Shown here piece after piece: positions 1-10,096 of a stretch of 64,000 bases of DNA (within the stretch, counting starts at the first letter, position 1; each line of letters begins with the position of its first letter). The stretch is taken from the NCBI GenBank assembly GCA_022822135.1, contig JAJECH010000012.1, forward strand, positions 83,901-147,900, read 5' to 3'. The notes beneath the pieces were generated by a model. It was not told the origin of the DNA. It made no database searches and saw only the letters and a list, made by a program, of their open reading frames with translations. Origin of the DNA: Pseudomonadales bacterium. Its GTDB lineage: Bacteria > Pseudomonadota > Gammaproteobacteria > Pseudomonadales > Azotimanducaceae. Both the position numbers and the translations under genes were made by a program.

Positions 1-11
1 GGAGGTGTGTC

Positions 12-314
12 ATGATGTCGCTTAATCGCGCAGATGAACTCAACCGAGAGTTGGAAGAAAAACACGACTTCAACGCCGAACAGGCTAATGGCACTTTGCT
101 AGTGGTGGATGAAATGGTTGACAACGGAATTGACCGCGTGCTAGGAAGCATTGAGTCTTTGCGTTCAGAGATGGACGTGCGATTCAATGCAATCGACAAG
201 CGCTTCAACACCATCGACAATCAGCTGAAAACCATCGAAGCGTGGGTACCAACCAAGAGTGTGATCATTACGCTCGCGATACTCGCTGCAGCATTCGCAA
301 TCTTTGGGCAGTAG
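12..314 (+). CDS. small coiled-coil protein with C-terminal membrane anchor
   Basis: A 100-residue protein of unknown function. The first half is charged and helical. Residues about 50-75 contain repeated short units of the form RFNAIDKRFNTIDNQL, which suggests a parallel coiled coil. The last 20 residues are hydrophobic and end almost at the stop, so it is probably a tail-anchored inner-membrane protein. A strong GGAGG lies at bases 1-5, 6 nt before this ATG and 9 nt before a second in-frame ATG at 15. The architecture resembles the small DUF1640-like coiled-coil proteins, and a second small protein of this general kind occurs at 61.9 kb. The gene stands alone at the window edge, so its operon context cannot be seen. 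Confidence 0.65.
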   Translation: MMSLNRADELNRELEEKHDFNAEQANGTLLVVDEMVDNGIDRVLGSIESLRSEMDVRFNAIDKRFNTIDNQLKTIEAWVPTKSVIITLAILAAAFAIFGQ

Positions 315-594
315 CCGCGCATCACGAAGTAGCTACATCGGTTTGTTCTCGTAGCGATTGGAACTATTCCGGTCCGATCGCTGCTTGGAATTCCAGAGTT
401 TTTGAACGCAAAACTCGCTTCAGACTTCTTTTACGAAATCGGGTTAATCGCGTTAGATACATGCGGTTGTCACTACATCGCGAGAATTTCATTAAGGTCG
501 ATTAAGTGTCCACCATAACGTTCATTTGATCACGCCTGAGTTCAAGCGCCTGCAATGGTCATCTAGTGACCACCGCACCGGACTCTTAAAACAC

Positions 595-2340
595 TCACGA
601 ATCGGGTGAAGTCGCCAGGGATCGGCGGAAATTTCGCCAACCTCCGAATGCGGTAATTTCCACCGCTCCTTCTGATGCAGTGACGTCACCAACGAAGCCT
701 TTTACCCATTCGCCGTCATCAAGTTCAATCGACCCTATGGCAAGTGGATGCTCAACCGTACCGATCAGACCACCGATTTCCGATTCAGGTAGCGCCCATA
801 CCTCAACCTCGATCGCCGCGCCTTCAGATTCGTCACGCAGCAACGCTGGGCGTATGCGATCGGGTAATGCATATAGTCGGTAACACGGAGCCGTTCGGGT
901 GAGCCTCACGCGATAGCCCTTTCGTCGTTCGAGTTCTGGGTTGAGAGGTTGACCCATCATGTGAGCGCCACATACCACGAGATTCATTTCACCGCATGGT
1001 TTATGTTGCGACATCGTCTCTTCCTCGCCCAGCCAAGCTGCCGCCTCTCGTAACAACGCTAGATCAAACTCAGCCTTACTAAGCAAAGTGATCCCGAACG
1101 GTAAGCCTTCTGATGTTGTTCCGACCGGAATGGCTACCGCACAGAGATCAAGCAGATTGACACATTGTGTGAATGTGCCGAGATTGAGATTAGTTGCAAA
1201 AGGGTCTTGCTCGACCTCGATCTGCGTATAGTGCTTCGGAGCGGTTGGCGTAACGAGCACATCAATGTTCTCGAATATCTCCTCAACCGTACGCCGTAAT
1301 TCCATCAATTGATACGTCGATTGAAAACACTCTACTGCCGTCAACGCGCTACCTTGCTCGATGACCGATTTTGTGACAGGATGCACGCCCTTAGGGTAGC
1401 TCTTGATGAAATCTCCAACGGCAGCGACACGCTCAGCTAACCAAGCACCTTCATATAGAAGATGTCCTGCACGTATGAACGGATCAGGATCGATCGCATG
1501 CGCCGGCCTCGGAAGTTCGGAGATCGAAAGACGATACAAGCTCTCATAATCCGATTCGTCTAGCCATGGTAAATCGCTAGGGTTTAGGTAACCAATACGT
1601 GGCTTTGTGCGGTTATACGAACAAAGTTCAACTCGTCGCGAGTACGGCTCATCAGGGTCGAATCCGCCTGCGATTTTTGCGACTACATGTGCATCAGCGA
1701 TGCTATTGGTAAACACCGATACACAATCAAGCGTGCGACATGCGGGAACAACCCCACGTGTTGACCACCACCCGCGTGTCGGTTTGAACCCGACGAGTCC
1801 ATTGAATGCAGCGGGGATTCTGCCTGAACCGGCGGTGTCCGTACCAAGCGCAAAGCTAACCGAGCCGTTCTTCACGGCAACGGCGGATCCACTACTGCTG
1901 CCGCCTGCAATATACGCAGGATTGATGGCGTTCGGAACGGAACCATAGGGTGACCGTGCCCCTGTCAATCCCGTTGCGAATTGATCGAGGTTAGTCTTGC
2001 CAATCGGCACGGCGCCTGCCTGAAGGAGTCGATTAACGACATGCGCGGAGCGTTTTGGCTCGTATGCATAGTCGGGGCAGCCAGCCGTTGTTGGCGCACC
2101 TTCCAAATCGATGTTGTCTTTGACTGCAAAGGGAACGCCCCACAATGGGCATGAATCGAAGTCGAGTACCTTCAGCTTCTCTACATACGTAGACAAAGTA
2201 CGTTCATCAAGTACATGAATCCAAACAGCCTCGCGCGACCCAAGTGCTTGATCTCTGGCTTTCTCTATAACGTCCCGTGGATCGACGCGATCTTCGGCAT
2301 AAGCCTTTCGTAGTTCGGCAATACTCCCGATGTCGTTCAT
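595..2340 (-). CDS. atzF: allophanate hydrolase
   Basis: Cleaves allophanate to ammonia and CO2, the last step of the ATP-dependent urea or guanidine route, in the cytoplasm. The 581-residue protein has an amidase-signature domain (about 1-430) and the C-terminal domain typical of allophanate hydrolases (about 455-575). The Ser-cisSer-Lys triad is visible as K74 (FAVKDN), S148 (in GGSSSGS) and S172 (TDTAGSGR), with the usual 24-residue spacing between the serines. Its ATG overlaps the stop of the carboxylase gene by 4 nt (ATGA), which indicates translational coupling. It is the last gene of the seven-gene operon. The length is normal for the family and no lesions are seen. Confidence 0.95.
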   Translation of the reverse strand: MNDIGSIAELRKAYAEDRVDPRDVIEKARDQALGSREAVWIHVLDERTLSTYVEKLKVLDFDSCPLWGVPFAVKDNIDLEGAPTTAGCPDYAYEPKRSAHVVNRLLQAGAVPIGKTNLDQFATGLTGARSPYGSVPNAINPAYIAGGSSSGSAVAVKNGSVSFALGTDTAGSGRIPAAFNGLVGFKPTRGWWSTRGVVPACRTLDCVSVFTNSIADAHVVAKIAGGFDPDEPYSRRVELCSYNRTKPRIGYLNPSDLPWLDESDYESLYRLSISELPRPAHAIDPDPFIRAGHLLYEGAWLAERVAAVGDFIKSYPKGVHPVTKSVIEQGSALTAVECFQSTYQLMELRRTVEEIFENIDVLVTPTAPKHYTQIEVEQDPFATNLNLGTFTQCVNLLDLCAVAIPVGTTSEGLPFGITLLSKAEFDLALLREAAAWLGEEETMSQHKPCGEMNLVVCGAHMMGQPLNPELERRKGYRVRLTRTAPCYRLYALPDRIRPALLRDESEGAAIEVEVWALPESEIGGLIGTVEHPLAIGSIELDDGEWVKGFVGDVTASEGAVEITAFGGWRNFRRSLATSPDS

Positions 2341-5300
2341 GGCAATGCTGCAAGTGTTTGTCCGGCTTGAACCGCTTGACCTTTGGAAACGAGTACCTCG
2401 CCAACAACACCAGTCACCGGCGCTTTGATCTCAAATTCAGTCTTCATCGACTCGACAACGAAGAGCAAGTCACCCGCTTCTACCGGTTCACCTTCCTGGA
2501 CATGGATCGACCAAACCGAACCCGCAAGCGGACTTGCGACAAACGCATCACCGACTTCGTCCAGCCGCGATGTCGCTGTGCCGTCTACTTCGTCGGCTTC
2601 AAATGTCAGAAGACCGCGATCCTTCCAGTCCTGAAGTTCTGCTTCGAACGCTGTTCGACGTCGATTCTCAAAGTCTTCAATCTCACTTGCGTTTTCTTCC
2701 ATAAATCGCTTGTGTAGATCAAAATCGAATATACCGTCCTCGATCTTGATCTCATGCGCGCCTTGTGGGAAGGCTTCCCGCATTTCTACTAGCTCCTTCG
2801 CATCCACCTCATAAAACCTGAGCCGATCAAAAGGCCGTAGCAACCAATGTTCATCAAATGCCTTACCCCTTCGATAGTGATTCCAGACTTGCAGTGTGCG
2901 ACCAACAAACTGATAACCACCCGGACCCTCCATTCCATAGATGCAAAGGTAAGCGCCGCCAATACCGACTGAGTTTTCTGCAGTCCAGATACGTGCGGGG
3001 TTGTATTTGGTCGTGACCAACCGGTGTCGTGGATCAACGGTTGTAGCCACGGGGGCACCGAGATAGACATCCCCGAGTCCCATTACGAGATATTCGGCGT
3101 TGAAGAGAATCTCCTTCACGGAGTCACGATCCGGCAACCCGTTAATTCGTCGGATAAATTCGATGTTGTCGGGACACCAAGGAGCGTCGGAACGAACACT
3201 CTGCATGTACCGTTCGATCGCATCTTGACATGCAGGATCATCCCACGAAAGTGGTAGATGGACAACCCGTGACCTACGACGCGGTTCTGCCTCTCGAGCG
3301 CGATCGAAATGTTGAGAAAGTGAATCTACTAACTCATGCGACGTGAAGCGTCTCGAATCAAAACGAATGAGTAGTGAACGAATACCAGCGGTCGTCTCCA
3401 GCACGCCTGGAATCTTGTCGGAGGCGATTCCCTCCTCCAGTCGATCGACCCGAAGTCGAAGACCGATGTCCAATACGTTTTCACCGAACTCCACCAATAA
3501 CGAGTCTTGTGCGGCACGACGTACACGAATATCGTCTGCTTCAAATACGATCGGATTTTCGATGTTTCGAGTAACAACCTCGGGTACTGAAAACACCTTA
3601 GGCGAGCACTTTTCAATCGCATCATCACGTTCTCCCGAATAGCCATTTGCCGCGGCTTCGGTTACCGCGACCAGTGTCACTGTGTCGCCGCCTCGCAGCT
3701 GACCGAGTTTCCACCGATCTGCTTCAATGACCGATCCGGGACACACGAATCCGCCTAAGCTTGGACCATCGGGACCAAGAATGACCGGCATGTCCCCGGT
3801 GAAATCGATTGCACCGAATGCATACGCATTGTCGTGGACATTCGAGGGATGGAGTCCTGCATCGCCACCATCGGGTCGAGCCCAAGTAGGACGAGGACCG
3901 ATCAGGCGAACACCCGTGCGACTCGAGTGGTAGTGGACGGTCCATTCAGCGGCAAGAAATTCGTTGATGTCATCGGCTGTGAGAAAGTCCTCCGTGCAAT
4001 GAGGACCCATCGTAATTCGCAAGATATGGCGGCTACTCAGGTCAGGCGTGGACAAACTCTTCACAACCGTTCCAGCTTTGATTGAATGATCTGCAGCCTC
4101 GCGCAACCGAAGAACATCGCCAGTTAACAGCGCCCGACCGTTCAAACCGCCGATGCCGCCGAGCGTGAAGGTAGTGCCGGAACCCATCACTTCTGGAATC
4201 TCCAACCCGCCCGCGAATAGCAAGTAAGCTCGCATTCCGTCGCTCACTTCGTGTACAGCTAGTACATCTCCACGGTTCAATTCAGACGGTCGCCAAGGTT
4301 CCACAGGTTCTACTCGTTCGTCCCGCGTCCGAGTGATCCGCGCTGTTCCTGCTATCAACACTGTAGCCGGACAATGAAACCTCAGTGTAGGACCATCGAC
4401 CGTTATCTCAAGCCCAGCCGCGCCTTCATCGTTTCCGAGGCATCGATTGCCGAGTCGAAACGAAAGATCATCCATAGGTCCTGACGGCGGTACCCCTACA
4501 CGCCACAGACCCATGCGCCCCGGCCACTGCTGAACTGTCGTCTGTGCACCGGCAGCCAGAACATCGACTGTATGAGGGCGGTAGTTCAATTGGGAGAGCG
4601 TAGACGTATTGTGATGAGTGTTAACGAACGCATCCGATCCCAGCGCTTGTAACAAATACTCCCTGTTTGTCTCCACTCCGTGCATGACACTATCTGCGAG
4701 AGCTTTCTGTAATCGTCGACGTGCTTTTTCGCGAGTCTTCCCGAACGCCATCACTTTCGCGATCAGTGAGTCGTAACGTGGTGAGACGTCTGTCCCAGAA
4801 CGTAACCAAGTATCGACTCGCACATCCGGACGATTCGGGAATTTGACGACTGACAGAAGCCCGGGCGTAGGACGGAAATCGTGATTAGGGTCTTCCGCGC
4901 ATACTCTCGCTTGAATCGCGCATCCAGACGGTTTCACCTCGGTACTTAACACATCAAGCGGAGGTAGCTCATCCGCGGCTAACTCGAGCATCCACTGTAC
5001 GAGATCGACGCCGTACACAAGCTCAGTCACACCATGTTCGACTTGGAGTCTCGTGTTTACTTCCAGAAACGTCGCTTCTTGTCGATCTGGATCGTAGAGG
5101 AACTCGACCGTTCCAGCACTGCGATACGAAACACTCGCTAGCAACGCACGTGCATCTTCATGCATCCGATGCCGAACCACGTCTGGAAGGTTCGGTGCAG
5201 GACATTCCTCAACAACTTTTTGATGTCGCCGCTGAAGTGAACAATCTCGATCGCCAAGGATTGCTACACCACCTATCCCATCGCCAAACGCCTGCACCTC

Positions 5301-5924
5301 GACATGTCGGGGATTCGCAACGCAACGTTCTAGAAACAACCGCGAATCACCAAACGCACTACCAGCAAGTCGTTCAACCGTCGCGAATTGACTTCGCAAG
5401 TCCGTCTCGCTCTCACAACGGGTCATGCCAATACCACCACCGCCAGCAGAGCTTTTCAGCATCACGGGATATCCGATGGTTTCAGCTTCTCGCAGACCTT
5501 CCGCAACGTCAGCAAGGACGCCACTTCCCGGCAACATTGAAACACCGGCAGACGTGGCGAGGCGCCTCGCCTCATGCTTCAATCCGAAGCTCTTCAAGTG
5601 CTCTGGGCGAGGTCCAATAAACGTTACGTTCTGTTCCTCAAGCGCTCGGGCAAATACTGCGTTCTCACTAAGGAATCCGTAGCCAGGATGCACCGCGTCC
5701 GCGCCCGATTTCCTTACGAGCTCAAGTACCTTGTCGATGTTGACGTATGTCTCGGTGACATTACCGTCTCCAAGTAAGTGAGCCTCGCTCGCCAGGTCCA
5801 CATGCATCGACCCCCGATCATCGCGAGCATAAATGGCAGCGCTTGCGATACCCATCGCATCAAGCGTTCGACATACGCGCACTGCGATCTCGCCTCGATT
5901 TGCTATGAGGACTTTGTGAAACAT
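2337..5924 (-). CDS. biotin-dependent urea/guanidine carboxylase
   Basis: Carboxylates urea (or guanidine) with bicarbonate and ATP using tethered biotin. The 1195 residues read in order as a biotin carboxylase with the ATP-grasp glycine loop near 161-166 and an EVNTRLQVEH motif near 290, a KipA-like half (AHS2, about 460-780), a KipI-like half (AHS1, about 800-1010) and a C-terminal biotinyl domain with ESMKTE, where the biotin lysine is K1161. The family was named urea carboxylase. Many members that sit beside paired DUF1989 proteins, as here, were later shown to be guanidine carboxylases, with the DUF1989 proteins acting as carboxyguanidine deiminase. Which substrate applies cannot be settled from sequence alone. 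It overlaps the allophanate hydrolase start by 4 nt. Confidence 0.93.
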   Translation of the reverse strand: MFHKVLIANRGEIAVRVCRTLDAMGIASAAIYARDDRGSMHVDLASEAHLLGDGNVTETYVNIDKVLELVRKSGADAVHPGYGFLSENAVFARALEEQNVTFIGPRPEHLKSFGLKHEARRLATSAGVSMLPGSGVLADVAEGLREAETIGYPVMLKSSAGGGGIGMTRCESETDLRSQFATVERLAGSAFGDSRLFLERCVANPRHVEVQAFGDGIGGVAILGDRDCSLQRRHQKVVEECPAPNLPDVVRHRMHEDARALLASVSYRSAGTVEFLYDPDRQEATFLEVNTRLQVEHGVTELVYGVDLVQWMLELAADELPPLDVLSTEVKPSGCAIQARVCAEDPNHDFRPTPGLLSVVKFPNRPDVRVDTWLRSGTDVSPRYDSLIAKVMAFGKTREKARRRLQKALADSVMHGVETNREYLLQALGSDAFVNTHHNTSTLSQLNYRPHTVDVLAAGAQTTVQQWPGRMGLWRVGVPPSGPMDDLSFRLGNRCLGNDEGAAGLEITVDGPTLRFHCPATVLIAGTARITRTRDERVEPVEPWRPSELNRGDVLAVHEVSDGMRAYLLFAGGLEIPEVMGSGTTFTLGGIGGLNGRALLTGDVLRLREAADHSIKAGTVVKSLSTPDLSSRHILRITMGPHCTEDFLTADDINEFLAAEWTVHYHSSRTGVRLIGPRPTWARPDGGDAGLHPSNVHDNAYAFGAIDFTGDMPVILGPDGPSLGGFVCPGSVIEADRWKLGQLRGGDTVTLVAVTEAAANGYSGERDDAIEKCSPKVFSVPEVVTRNIENPIVFEADDIRVRRAAQDSLLVEFGENVLDIGLRLRVDRLEEGIASDKIPGVLETTAGIRSLLIRFDSRRFTSHELVDSLSQHFDRAREAEPRRRSRVVHLPLSWDDPACQDAIERYMQSVRSDAPWCPDNIEFIRRINGLPDRDSVKEILFNAEYLVMGLGDVYLGAPVATTVDPRHRLVTTKYNPARIWTAENSVGIGGAYLCIYGMEGPGGYQFVGRTLQVWNHYRRGKAFDEHWLLRPFDRLRFYEVDAKELVEMREAFPQGAHEIKIEDGIFDFDLHKRFMEENASEIEDFENRRRTAFEAELQDWKDRGLLTFEADEVDGTATSRLDEVGDAFVASPLAGSVWSIHVQEGEPVEAGDLLFVVESMKTEFEIKAPVTGVVGEVLVSKGQAVQAGQTLAALP

Positions 5925-5969
5925 CGGACCTGTGTCGAGTTGCCTAATTCGGGACGATCAATTCGCGAT

Positions 5970-6605
5970 TTACCAAACCGCCAACTCAATCGGAGTCGGG
6001 TTGTAACCGTTGCACGGGTTGTTAAGTTGAGGACAGTTTGAGATGAGAACCAAGATGTCCATCTCGGCAACAAGCTCCACGTATTTACCCGGGGCGCTTA
6101 TGCCATCCTCAAACGTGAGTCCGCCTTCAGGAGTCACGGGCACGTTCATGAAGAAATTTATGTTGTGTGTTATGTCACGTTTGGTTAATCCCCATTCATC
6201 GTGCTGATTGACAGCAAGCAACCAGCTGTCTCTGCAGGAATGCATGCTTTTCTTATCCAGTGCATATCGCACGGTATTACTCTCACCGGCGCACGCACCG
6301 CCGAGAGTATCGTGTCGACCACACGTGTCCGCGACGATAGTCAACATCGGATTTCGTTCATCGGATAACAGTGTCGTACCACTCGTAAGGTAGAGATTCC
6401 CTTGCTCTCGCACGGTATCAAACGCGCTGTATCGCTCATAAGGATTGGTCGCATTGAAAAACAACGTATCGACCGCTTGATTTCCTTCAAGGTCGGTGAT
6501 CCGAATGATCTCACCCTTCCTTATCGTGTCTAACCAATATTGCCCTGCAGGAACAGTCTCTCTCCGATCCGAATCTTCGACTTTGAACGTACTTTCCTTC
6601 AACAT
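5970..6605 (-). CDS. DUF1989 urea carboxylase-associated protein, probable carboxyguanidine deiminase subunit
   Basis: A 211-residue DUF1989 protein of the urea carboxylase-associated type. Features include the [20 protein letters not shown] segment near the N-terminus, a [15 protein letters not shown] segment (likely metal or active-site ligands) and an [11 protein letters not shown] stretch near the middle. I placed the start at the ATG at 6605 because AGGAG sits 7 nt before it. An upstream in-frame ATG at 6638 would overlap the previous gene and would place that AGGAG inside the coding region. It lies 22 nt after its paralogue and 45 nt before the carboxylase. In guanidine-degrading operons the two DUF1989 paralogues together form carboxyguanidine deiminase, and this role is inferred here from context. 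Confidence 0.88.
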   Translation of the reverse strand: MLKESTFKVEDSDRRETVPAGQYWLDTIRKGEIIRITDLEGNQAVDTLFFNATNPYERYSAFDTVREQGNLYLTSGTTLLSDERNPMLTIVADTCGRHDTLGGACAGESNTVRYALDKKSMHSCRDSWLLAVNQHDEWGLTKRDITHNINFFMNVPVTPEGGLTFEDGISAPGKYVELVAEMDILVLISNCPQLNNPCNGYNPTPIELAVW

Positions 6606-6627
6606 CTCATTACTCCTACTTCGAGTC

Positions 6628-7347
6628 TCACGTGCCAAGCGAGTACAGATAGTTATTCATGAAGCCGCGCCCGTTCTCGTCTCGTGAGTTGCGACAAGGG
6701 TCATCGTCCAGCATCTGTGGAGCAAGACTCAATCGATAACCGATCGCACGGCGCGGGTATTCCTGTGCCGGGTTCAAGGGATGCGGACATGTATGCAATA
6801 GCACCAGCGTCTGCATTTCAAAACGCAAAGTGATTGCGTTACCCGGTTTCGAATGGTCTGTGACGAAGCTCATTGTTCCGTCTTCCTCAACGTCCACTCG
6901 CGAAAACCAATTGACGTTTGCCGCAAAATCGCGACGTCCAAGCCCGTATTTACCGAGCTCGATCAAAAACGAATCACGTCCGTTGCGGAAATAGTCGTTG
7001 CGTGCTTCCTGATATGAGAGTGATCCCCATTTCTCATGGACAATCTCTGCGTTGCACGTACCACTTGACGCGTCGTGCCAGCCTAAATCGTCTGCGACGA
7101 TGGAACAGAAGATACGACCCATATCCGAATATAGGCAATGCCCCTGCGTAAGTCGAAACGTGTGCTGGCACTTTAACGTGTCCGGCAGGTTCAAGCGTTC
7201 AAGGGGATTTGCGGGGTTGTACGCCAACATAGCAGCGTTGCCCCCGCCATCAACATCTACCAGTTGTAACTGCACACCAGGATTCAGCACGAATGACCAG
7301 TGACTCCCACCCGGTAGCACATCTTCGTAAAGTACTTCAGTTTCCAC
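6628..7347 (-). CDS. DUF1989 urea carboxylase-associated protein, second subunit
   Basis: A 239-residue DUF1989 protein, paralogous to the next gene downstream. It contains the N-terminal [20 protein letters not shown] segment, a central [13 protein letters not shown] segment matching the [11 protein letters not shown] region of its partner, an [10 protein letters not shown] stretch and a late [15 protein letters not shown] motif. It follows the ABC ATPase by 9 nt and precedes its paralogue by 22 nt, so both are almost certainly on the same message as the transporter and the carboxylase. Known families of this type work as a heterodimeric carboxyguanidine deiminase, which removes ammonia from carboxyguanidine to leave allophanate. 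The assignment is by family and context. Confidence 0.88.
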   Translation of the reverse strand: METEVLYEDVLPGGSHWSFVLNPGVQLQLVDVDGGGNAAMLAYNPANPLERLNLPDTLKCQHTFRLTQGHCLYSDMGRIFCSIVADDLGWHDASSGTCNAEIVHEKWGSLSYQEARNDYFRNGRDSFLIELGKYGLGRRDFAANVNWFSRVDVEEDGTMSFVTDHSKPGNAITLRFEMQTLVLLHTCPHPLNPAQEYPRRAIGYRLSLAPQMLDDDPCRNSRDENGRGFMNNYLYSLGT

Positions 7348-7356
7348 GGCTCCTCC

Positions 7357-8124
7357 CTACTCCTGTCCGGGTTTAACGTTCATGGTGTCCACAATCGAAT
7401 CGAGCCGACGATGATGTCCGACAGGTAGATCAAACGTAATCGTCGCTCCATAGAGATCGGGGTTGTGCGGGTCGACTCGTGGCTTGTCGAAGACCAGCAA
7501 ACGCGAACCCAGGCTAAAACCCTCAGCGATGTCGTGCGTGATCATGAATACCGTTAGGTCTAGTTCACCAAATAAATCGAGGAGGAGCTCGTGCATGTCC
7601 GTTCGATAGCCTGGATCCAATGCGCCAAACGGCTCATCAAGCAGCAAGATCCGCGGCGCTTTGACAAGCGTCTGAGCCAACGCCAAGCGTTGCTGCATAC
7701 CTCCAGAAAGTTCTGAGGGATAGTTGCCCGCTGTTCGCTCAAGGCTAACCCGCTTCAACATCTCGCGAGCTCGCTCCACGTTCTGCGTACGGCGGCGACC
7801 GAATGTTCGTCCAAGCCATCTTGCATTTGCTAGATCCAGTCCTAGCAGAACGTTTTCAAGCACAGTCAGGTGCGGAAAAACAGAGTACCGCTGAAATACG
7901 ACACCTCGGTCGGCGTGAGGCTCTGGGATCAGTGGTTCTCCTTCGACAAAGATAGAGCCTTCGCATGGTTCGACTTCGCCTAACAACATACGAAGAAACG
8001 TCGTCTTACCGCAACCGGACGCGCCAACGATCGTGATGAACTCGTTCCTCTCTACGTTAAGCGAGACTTTTTCAAGCACAGTCTTGTCGTCATAACGTTT
8101 CCAGACGTTACGGACCTCAATCAC
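7357..8124 (-). CDS. ABC transporter ATP-binding protein, urea carboxylase-linked
   Basis: ATPase of the importer encoded in this operon. Walker A is GASGCGKTT, the Q-loop region reads GVVFQRYSVFPHLTVLENV, the ABC signature is LSGGMQQR, and Walker B is RILLLDEPFGALD followed by the switch histidine in MITHD. It belongs to the nitrate/sulfonate/taurine-type group of importers. I chose the GTG at 8124, which begins 2 nt after the permease stop. A TTG at 8151 in the same frame would add nine residues from within the permease gene and has no ribosome site. The gene stops 9 nt before the first DUF1989 gene. Its partners are the permease and binding protein upstream. Confidence 0.92.
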   Translation of the reverse strand: MIEVRNVWKRYDDKTVLEKVSLNVERNEFITIVGASGCGKTTFLRMLLGEVEPCEGSIFVEGEPLIPEPHADRGVVFQRYSVFPHLTVLENVLLGLDLANARWLGRTFGRRRTQNVERAREMLKRVSLERTAGNYPSELSGGMQQRLALAQTLVKAPRILLLDEPFGALDPGYRTDMHELLLDLFGELDLTVFMITHDIAEGFSLGSRLLVFDKPRVDPHNPDLYGATITFDLPVGHHRRLDSIVDTMNVKPGQE

Positions 8125-8126
8125 GA

Positions 8127-8933
8127 TTACGCACCGTACCAAGGAAAGCAACGTCGATTTAGCCGACGAAGTCCGAAATCAAATAAGAACGCGAGGAAAG
8201 TAATCCAAGCCACGTATGGCAAGATGACATCCATCGCGAGGTATCGTCGAACAAGAAAGATTCGATATCCGAGCCCGTCTGTTGACGCGATAGCCTCCGC
8301 GGCAATGAGAAACAACCACGCACTCCCTAGCGAAAGACGTACACCATCGATGAGCCGCGGCAATACTTGTGGTAACACGACTCGCAATGCGACCTGCCAG
8401 CTGGTCGCGTCAAGCGTCTGCGCTTTTATAAGTTGCTCACGTGGTAGTTCGCGCACACGTTGTTCGATGTCACGCATCAAGAAGGGTGCCGTGCCGAGCA
8501 AGATGAGCATGACCTTCGCGAGCTCGCCTACGCCGAAAACAATGAACAGAATCGGTAGGACGGCAAGCGGCGGAATCATGGATAGCGCGCGAATCGCGGG
8601 AGACCAGAACGCCCCAAACCAAGGAACCAGTCCGTTAGGGACCCCTACCGCCAATCCGACGAGTGCAGCTAGGAATACACCAGTAACTAGACGTTGGAGG
8701 CTTGCGCCGGTGTCCGTCCAGAATATGTAGTCACCAGTTCGCCGATCAGGTTCAAACGCAACGCGTTCGATTGCTGCTCCAATCGTTGAAAGATCAGGGA
8801 GCAATTTGTCATCCGGATTTTCGGCGAGCCGGATACTAGACGCGATCACATAGAGAATCAAAGCGAGCGCGAACGGTATCGCTGCGCTCGCCAAGATGCC
8901 TAAGCCACCTGGACGTCGATTAATGAGACGCAT
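8127..8933 (-). CDS. ABC transporter permease, urea carboxylase-linked
   Basis: Inner-membrane permease of 268 residues with about six hydrophobic helices. The cytoplasmic coupling loop is seen as the segment around LDATSWQVALRVVLPQVLPR with the conserved glycine downstream (LIDGVRLSLGSAW), which docks the ATPase. It belongs to the binding-protein-dependent permease family that serves nitrate, taurine and urea-like small solutes. It lies between the periplasmic binding protein (36 nt upstream) and the ATPase (2 nt downstream). The imported solute is inferred to be urea or guanidine from the catabolic genes in the same operon. Confidence 0.92.
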   Translation of the reverse strand: MRLINRRPGGLGILASAAIPFALALILYVIASSIRLAENPDDKLLPDLSTIGAAIERVAFEPDRRTGDYIFWTDTGASLQRLVTGVFLAALVGLAVGVPNGLVPWFGAFWSPAIRALSMIPPLAVLPILFIVFGVGELAKVMLILLGTAPFLMRDIEQRVRELPREQLIKAQTLDATSWQVALRVVLPQVLPRLIDGVRLSLGSAWLFLIAAEAIASTDGLGYRIFLVRRYLAMDVILPYVAWITFLAFLFDFGLRRLNRRCFPWYGA

Positions 8934-8969
8934 TCGTCCGACCGTTGTTTCGACCGGATGCGCTCCGGG

Positions 8970-10037
8970 TTAGATTTCTCCGTCCGCGGCCATTTGCATG
9001 TAGCTCGAATCGAACCTTAGTTTTACGTTTGATTTAGAACCGAGTACGTCTCCGTTCGGTAGCTCGATACCGATGAAGTCGGGTCCCGGCGCGCCTTCGC
9101 CAAGCAGACCATGTTCGAATGAAAACTCAGCGACATTGGTCATGGTTTCTGCGAGGGCACCCGATTGCACGAACTCGACAGCAGGTGCTGGTTCAAAGAA
9201 CATCTGTGTTGCCGCGAGTTGAGCGTCATACCCGGAAAGATCTGTTCCGGAAGCAGTCGCCATGTGTGTTTTTGCGTTAATCCCGGCTTCATCTGCCGCT
9301 GCCATCACCGCCATAGTTTCATACCACGCACCGACTAATGCTTTTGCGAAACGCGGATCTTCGAGTGCTTCGGTAGAGACAACCAGCATGTCGATGATCT
9401 CACCCGGGATCATGGACGAGTCAAATACTGGAGAGACTTCCGACATTGTCTGGACTTCTGCAAGAAGGGGATTCCACGTAACGACAGAAGTAACGTCATC
9501 CGTTGCGAATGCCGCCACGATATCCGCATCGGAGGTATTCACAACTGTGAGATCACGTTCCGTCATACCCGCCCCGGTAAGAGCTCGTGCAAGGAGATAG
9601 TGCGACACGGATAGTTCAACGAGATTGACGTTTTGACCTTTTAGGTCGGACACAGACTTACCAGCACCCTTCAACACGATACCGTCATTACCGTTTGAAA
9701 AATCCCCTACGATCAGCGCGGTCGAATCTACGCCACCCGCCGCCGGTATCGTTAGCGCATCCATATTGGTCATGGTGCAGCCATCGAACGCACCAACCGT
9801 GTATTGGTTTATAGATTCAATGTAGTCGTTGAACTGAACGACTTCAATGGTGATGCCGTACTTATCCGCCCACTTATCAACGATGCCGGACTCCGCTGCG
9901 TAAGACCAAGGCATCCAACCGACGTAAATACTCCAGGCGATGCGATAGTCGTCCTTTGCGGATGAATGAAATGCAAATAGACCTAGTGCAGCAACAAGCA
10001 GTGCAGTGATAGATCGTCGAAATGAAAGTCGTGCCAC
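8970..10037 (-). CDS. periplasmic substrate-binding protein, putative urea/guanidine ABC importer
   Basis: First gene of the operon, 355 residues. An N-terminal signal peptide (RRSITALLVAALGLFAFHSSA, cleavage near residue 27) directs it to the periplasm. The mature part starts DDYRIAWSIYVGWMPW and continues with GAFDGCTMTNMDAL, features of the urea-carboxylase-linked binding proteins of the NMT1/TauA-like fold. The GTG start at 10037 is preceded by GAGGA with suitable spacing. The protein should deliver substrate to the permease and ATPase downstream. No regulator gene is adjacent. A possible sigma-54 promoter lies about 60 nt upstream. Confidence 0.9.
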   Translation of the reverse strand: MARLSFRRSITALLVAALGLFAFHSSAKDDYRIAWSIYVGWMPWSYAAESGIVDKWADKYGITIEVVQFNDYIESINQYTVGAFDGCTMTNMDALTIPAAGGVDSTALIVGDFSNGNDGIVLKGAGKSVSDLKGQNVNLVELSVSHYLLARALTGAGMTERDLTVVNTSDADIVAAFATDDVTSVVTWNPLLAEVQTMSEVSPVFDSSMIPGEIIDMLVVSTEALEDPRFAKALVGAWYETMAVMAAADEAGINAKTHMATASGTDLSGYDAQLAATQMFFEPAPAVEFVQSGALAETMTNVAEFSFEHGLLGEGAPGPDFIGIELPNGDVLGSKSNVKLRFDSSYMQMAADGEI

Positions 10038-10096
10038 GAATCCGTCCTCATTAATTCAAATACAGGAGACCTTCTGCGTCCCCCTCGCGAATACAT

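Noticed and set aside
242..505. 87-residue open frame after the first small gene
   Set aside because: It overlaps the coding end of the 12-314 gene and has no ribosome site or recognisable motif.
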